This document shows, piece after piece, positions 8,568 to 10,313 of a stretch of DNA of 10,313 bases. The position numbers were made by a program, and so were the translations under genes. Position 1 is the stretch's first letter. Each line of letters begins with the position of its first letter. The notes beneath the pieces are model-generated. The model had not been told where the DNA came from and ran no database searches. It saw nothing but the letters and a program-made list of their open reading frames with translations. The DNA comes from an uncultured Bacteroides sp. (GTDB taxonomy: Bacteria > Bacteroidota > Bacteroidia > Bacteroidales > Bacteroidaceae), in contig NZ_OY787467.1 in assembly GCF_963678845.1 (NCBI RefSeq), forward strand, positions 1-10,313, given 5' to 3'.

Positions 8568-8595
8568 TATAGAATTCTTTCCGGACAAAAATAAA
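8566..8595 (-). promoter_or_regulatory. Possible cas operon promoter
   Basis: The minus strand has a perfect TATAAT at 8571-8566, preceded 18 bp upstream by a weak TTTATT (8595-8590). Transcription would start near 8559, giving a cas9 leader of about 160 nt that is antisense to nearly all of the tracrRNA. A TATGAT at 8430-8425 is an alternative -10 that would give a very short leader. Neither is proven. Confidence 0.35.
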
Positions 8596-8774
8596 CACCC
8601 TAGTCATTTATAGGTTTAATATTTGCCTCAACGCTCTAACCACTCTTACTTCCCAATTGTGTGCACACTCGGGAAATCGGTGCCGTCCGTTGAACGGTTA
8701 TGTTCAATCGCCCGTTTATCTCGTACAATACATACTCGCGCGAAAAGTTGATACTATTTGAGCGTGTTTCTTGA
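8596..8774. other. Intergenic region with inverted repeats upstream of tRNA-Lys
   Basis: No coding frame is convincing here. Visible structures are a 10-bp perfect palindrome GTGTGCACAC (8659-8668) and an inverted repeat TTGAAC/GTTCAA with a 6-nt loop (8690-8707). A TACAAT at 8724-8729 could be a -10 box for the tRNA, with a poor -35 (TGTTCA, 8701-8706) 17 bp upstream. A TACTAT at 8752-8757 is a second candidate -10. None can be assigned firmly. Confidence 0.3.
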
Positions 8775-8850
8775 GGGCCGTTAGCTCAGTTGGCAGAGCA
8801 GGGGACTTTTAATCCCAAGGTCGTGGGTTCGACCCCCACACGGCCCACCA
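8775..8850 (+). tRNA. tRNA-Lys (anticodon UUU)
   Basis: This 76-nt cloverleaf includes an encoded CCA (8848-8850). The acceptor GGGCCGT (8775-8781) pairs with ACGGCCC (8840-8846), and the discriminator is A8847. The D-arm is GCTC-AGTTGGCA-GAGC and the T-arm is GTGGG-TTCGACC-CCCAC. The anticodon loop CTTTTAA places TTT at 8808-8810, which decodes AAA/AAG lysine. Position 27/43 is a G-A mismatch, leaving four firm anticodon-stem pairs. Confidence 0.98.
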
Positions 8851-8916
8851 GTATTTTTGCAGGAATCTTAAATCAAAGAAAACGTAGTTCGAAACATGCA
8901 TTCAGGCGAGCTACGA

Positions 8917-8944
8917 GAAAATCCACCAGAGATGGTGGATTTTC
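8917..8944 (+). terminator. Rho-independent terminator, probably bidirectional
   Basis: A perfect 12-bp stem, GAAAATCCACCA (8917-8928) with TGGTGGATTTTC (8933-8944), closes a GAGA tetraloop. The GC core is flanked by A4 and T4, so it can end transcription on either strand. It sits between the tRNA on plus and the convergent surface-protein remnant on minus. Confidence 0.85.
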
Positions 8945-9011
8945 AGCTTTGTCTTGCATTTTGGCTGGCTCACTTCGAATAGATGTACGGAATAACAAGG
9001 CAAGCAATAAT

Positions 9012-9620
9012 TCAGAAAATGTTAATACTTTTCACGACGAGATTGATAAACGCACCTATTGAGATAAAGAAAGATAGAGCGAATATCATAAGCCAGAACA
9101 TTATATGGCTGTTGTCTCCGGTATTTGGCAGAGCAGAATCAGCCGACTGCGTCGAAGACGTATCCGTATAGAATAGCCGGTATGTACCGAGCGTTTTCAT
9201 GGTAAATGAAACATATTTCTGCGTTCCGATGGTAATAATATCAAACGAAATTTCACTATCATCAAGAGTTAGTTTCAGCGCTTGACTTGCCTGTGAATCT
9301 GTCACCGGAATTCTCATCGGCACGCCTAACACATCAGAAGAGACGAGCGAGTCAATTTGCGTACTGACGGTCGACGAATATACTGGCGGTATTCCTGAAG
9401 AAGAGTACGTCGGATAACGCAGTCCGGAATAATAGTCCGCAAATCGTGAGTAATCATATTTACGTAATGTATCTGCTTGATCGAGTGTGGTAACAAATTT
9501 GATAATCGCAGAAAAATCTTCGAGCCTTGTTGCTCCAAGCGTGATATCTGATGTAACAAAATCCGCGTTCGCTTCCTCTTCATCCAAAAGTGTCGATCTC
9601 AGACAGGCTGCATTGGAGAA
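9012..9620 (-). pseudogene. C-terminal remnant of an LPXTG cell-wall-anchored surface protein
   Basis: The open frame can start at TTG 9587 (191 residues) and is open back to a TAG at 9623-9621. Residues 153-157 read LPNTG, a sortase recognition motif. They are followed by a hydrophobic segment (MFWLMIFALSFFISIGAFINLVV) and a short tail, the standard C-terminal sorting signal for covalent attachment to peptidoglycan, although the tail has only one lysine and is weakly charged. There is no signal peptide, no good Shine-Dalgarno site and no ATG in frame, so the product could not be exported as it stands. I read it as the 3' end of a larger surface-protein gene whose 5' part was lost. The preceding 150 residues (DITLGATRLEDFSAI..., IPVTDSQASQALKL...) match no domain I can name. 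An expressed short protein from TTG is possible but less likely. Confidence 0.6.
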
Positions 9621-9724
9621 CTATCCGGGACATCGTCGCATAAAACACGCCACGAGATTCTCTTCTTTTTTCAGGAACCCTTAAGCATTAGGTAGATTGA
9701 GTGACGCTCCCCTGAAGAACATGA

Positions 9725-9755
9725 GGTGATGGGCATACCGGGGTGCCCCCTCACC
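9725..9755. repeat. Imperfect hairpin upstream of the membrane gene
   Basis: GGTGA (9725-9729) pairs with TCACC (9751-9755), and GGGCA (9731-9735) pairs with TGCCC (9744-9748), around an 8-nt loop TACCGGGG, with a small internal bulge (T against CC). There is no T-tract, so it is not a standard terminator. It lies about 50 nt upstream of the chosen start of the following gene and could be a leader structure. The function is unknown. Confidence 0.4.
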
Positions 9756-9805
9756 GTCGCGTGCTACCATCAAAGGCAGAAAGGCTTCTCAAGAGGAAAA
9801 AGGCG

Positions 9806-10313
9806 ATGAGTGTTCATGCATGTCAAGATTCGCGTTCTTTCAGTATCTGGAAATTTATCATAGCCGTGGTAGTCGGTTTTGGTGTTATCGCGCAGTTCGG
9901 CGCGCTTTATCCCCGTACCTATTCTCTGAACGATCTCGCCACACTATCCTACCTGACGATATTCTTCAACATCTTCATAGCTCTCTATTTTCTGATCGCC
10001 GCCTTATGGCTCCTCGCTCATGGAGAAAAAGACGACCGGGGACGGGAGTGGTGTGTCGGCCTGAAGCATGCGCTGCTTGTCAGCGTGTTGTTTGTCGGCA
10101 TCGCCTCAAGCGGTCTTCTCGCCAACATTCCCTTCATTCACCCCATCGCTATCGAACATGCGTCAACGGTCCTGACGCTCTACTCTCCGCTCATGATCAC
10201 CCTCGACTGGCTCGTGTTTGAGAAGAAAGGGCAGATGAACGTTCTGTCACCGGTGCATGGCTGCTCCTGCCGGCGATCTATTTTGTGCTGATATTTGCTG
10301 GTATGAAATACTC
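9806..10313 (+). CDS. Pr6Pr-like integral membrane protein, partial, with apparent frameshift
   Basis: The frame encodes a multi-pass membrane protein cut by the window end. ATG 9806 (MSVHACQDSRSFSIWKF) is preferred because AGAGG lies upstream and the first membrane segment (FIIAVVVGFGVIAQF) follows. An earlier ATG at 9743 gives a charged, unlikely extension. Further hydrophobic segments are LSYLTIFFNIFIALYFLIAALWLL, ALLVSVLFVGIASSGLL and VLTLYSPLMITLDWLVF. The pattern YLT-FFN, a middle helix pair, and P-LMITLDWLVF resembles the Pr6Pr family, whose function is not established. After DWLVFEKKGQM the frame drifts to a stop at 10289-10291. The adjacent frame gives RSVTGAWLLLPAIYFVLIFAG, the expected last helices, so one base seems to be missing (or two added) at about 10231-10245. 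Family assignment is from memory of the motif layout and is moderate. Confidence 0.6.

Noticed and set aside
8830..8850. Integration (att) site at the tRNA-Lys 3' end
   Set aside because: No direct copy of the tRNA 3' end was noticed elsewhere in the window, and no integrase is present. A search outside the window would be needed to claim an island.
8790..9062. Plus-strand 90-residue ORF starting within the tRNA
   Set aside because: It begins inside tRNA-Lys, crosses the terminator hairpin and has no family resemblance.

Overview
The window holds a type II-A CRISPR-Cas locus followed by a tRNA gene and two damaged or partial membrane/surface genes. A Gram-positive host is likely: there is an LPXTG-type sorting signal, a tRNA with encoded CCA, clear Shine-Dalgarno sites, and Cas9/Csn2 of the Firmicutes/Coriobacteriia kind. 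My best guess is a moderate-GC Coriobacteriia-like actinomycete or a Firmicute. This is inference; no marker fixes the taxon.

Layout: 1-2365 is a CRISPR array of 36 identical 36-bp repeats and 35 complete spacers, plus a partial spacer cut by the window start. It is transcribed on the minus strand from a very short leader (2366-2442). Next come csn2, cas2, cas1 and cas9, all on the minus strand, so transcription order is cas9-cas1-cas2-csn2-array. The genes are packed with overlapping stop and start codons. Upstream of cas9, on the plus strand, lies a tracrRNA (about 8436-8567) whose anti-repeat has 23 nt identical to the repeat complement, followed by nexus-like, stem-loop and terminator structures. 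After it come tRNA-Lys(UUU) at 8775-8850, a strong bidirectional-looking terminator (8917-8944), a 5'-truncated LPNTG surface-protein remnant on the minus strand, and the start of a Pr6Pr-like membrane protein on the plus strand that runs off the window.

Together these encode a complete adaptation and interference module. Cas1-Cas2-Csn2 (with Cas9) acquire spacers at the leader end. Pre-crRNA pairs with tracrRNA and loads Cas9, and all RuvC and HNH catalytic residues are present.

The most striking observation is that cas9, cas1 and cas2 each carry exactly one surplus nucleotide (3n+1 length) that breaks an otherwise intact, family-like reading frame; only csn2 is clean. The membrane gene at the right edge also shifts frame. 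Homopolymer or assembly error is the simplest explanation, but real inactivation, phase variation or (for cas9, at UUU-UGA) frameshifting must be excluded. Other points of interest are the overlap of the tracrRNA promoter with the cas9 translation start, a repeat mimic in the predicted cas9 mRNA leader, and a change in spacer-length precision along the array. I see no wholly new system here.
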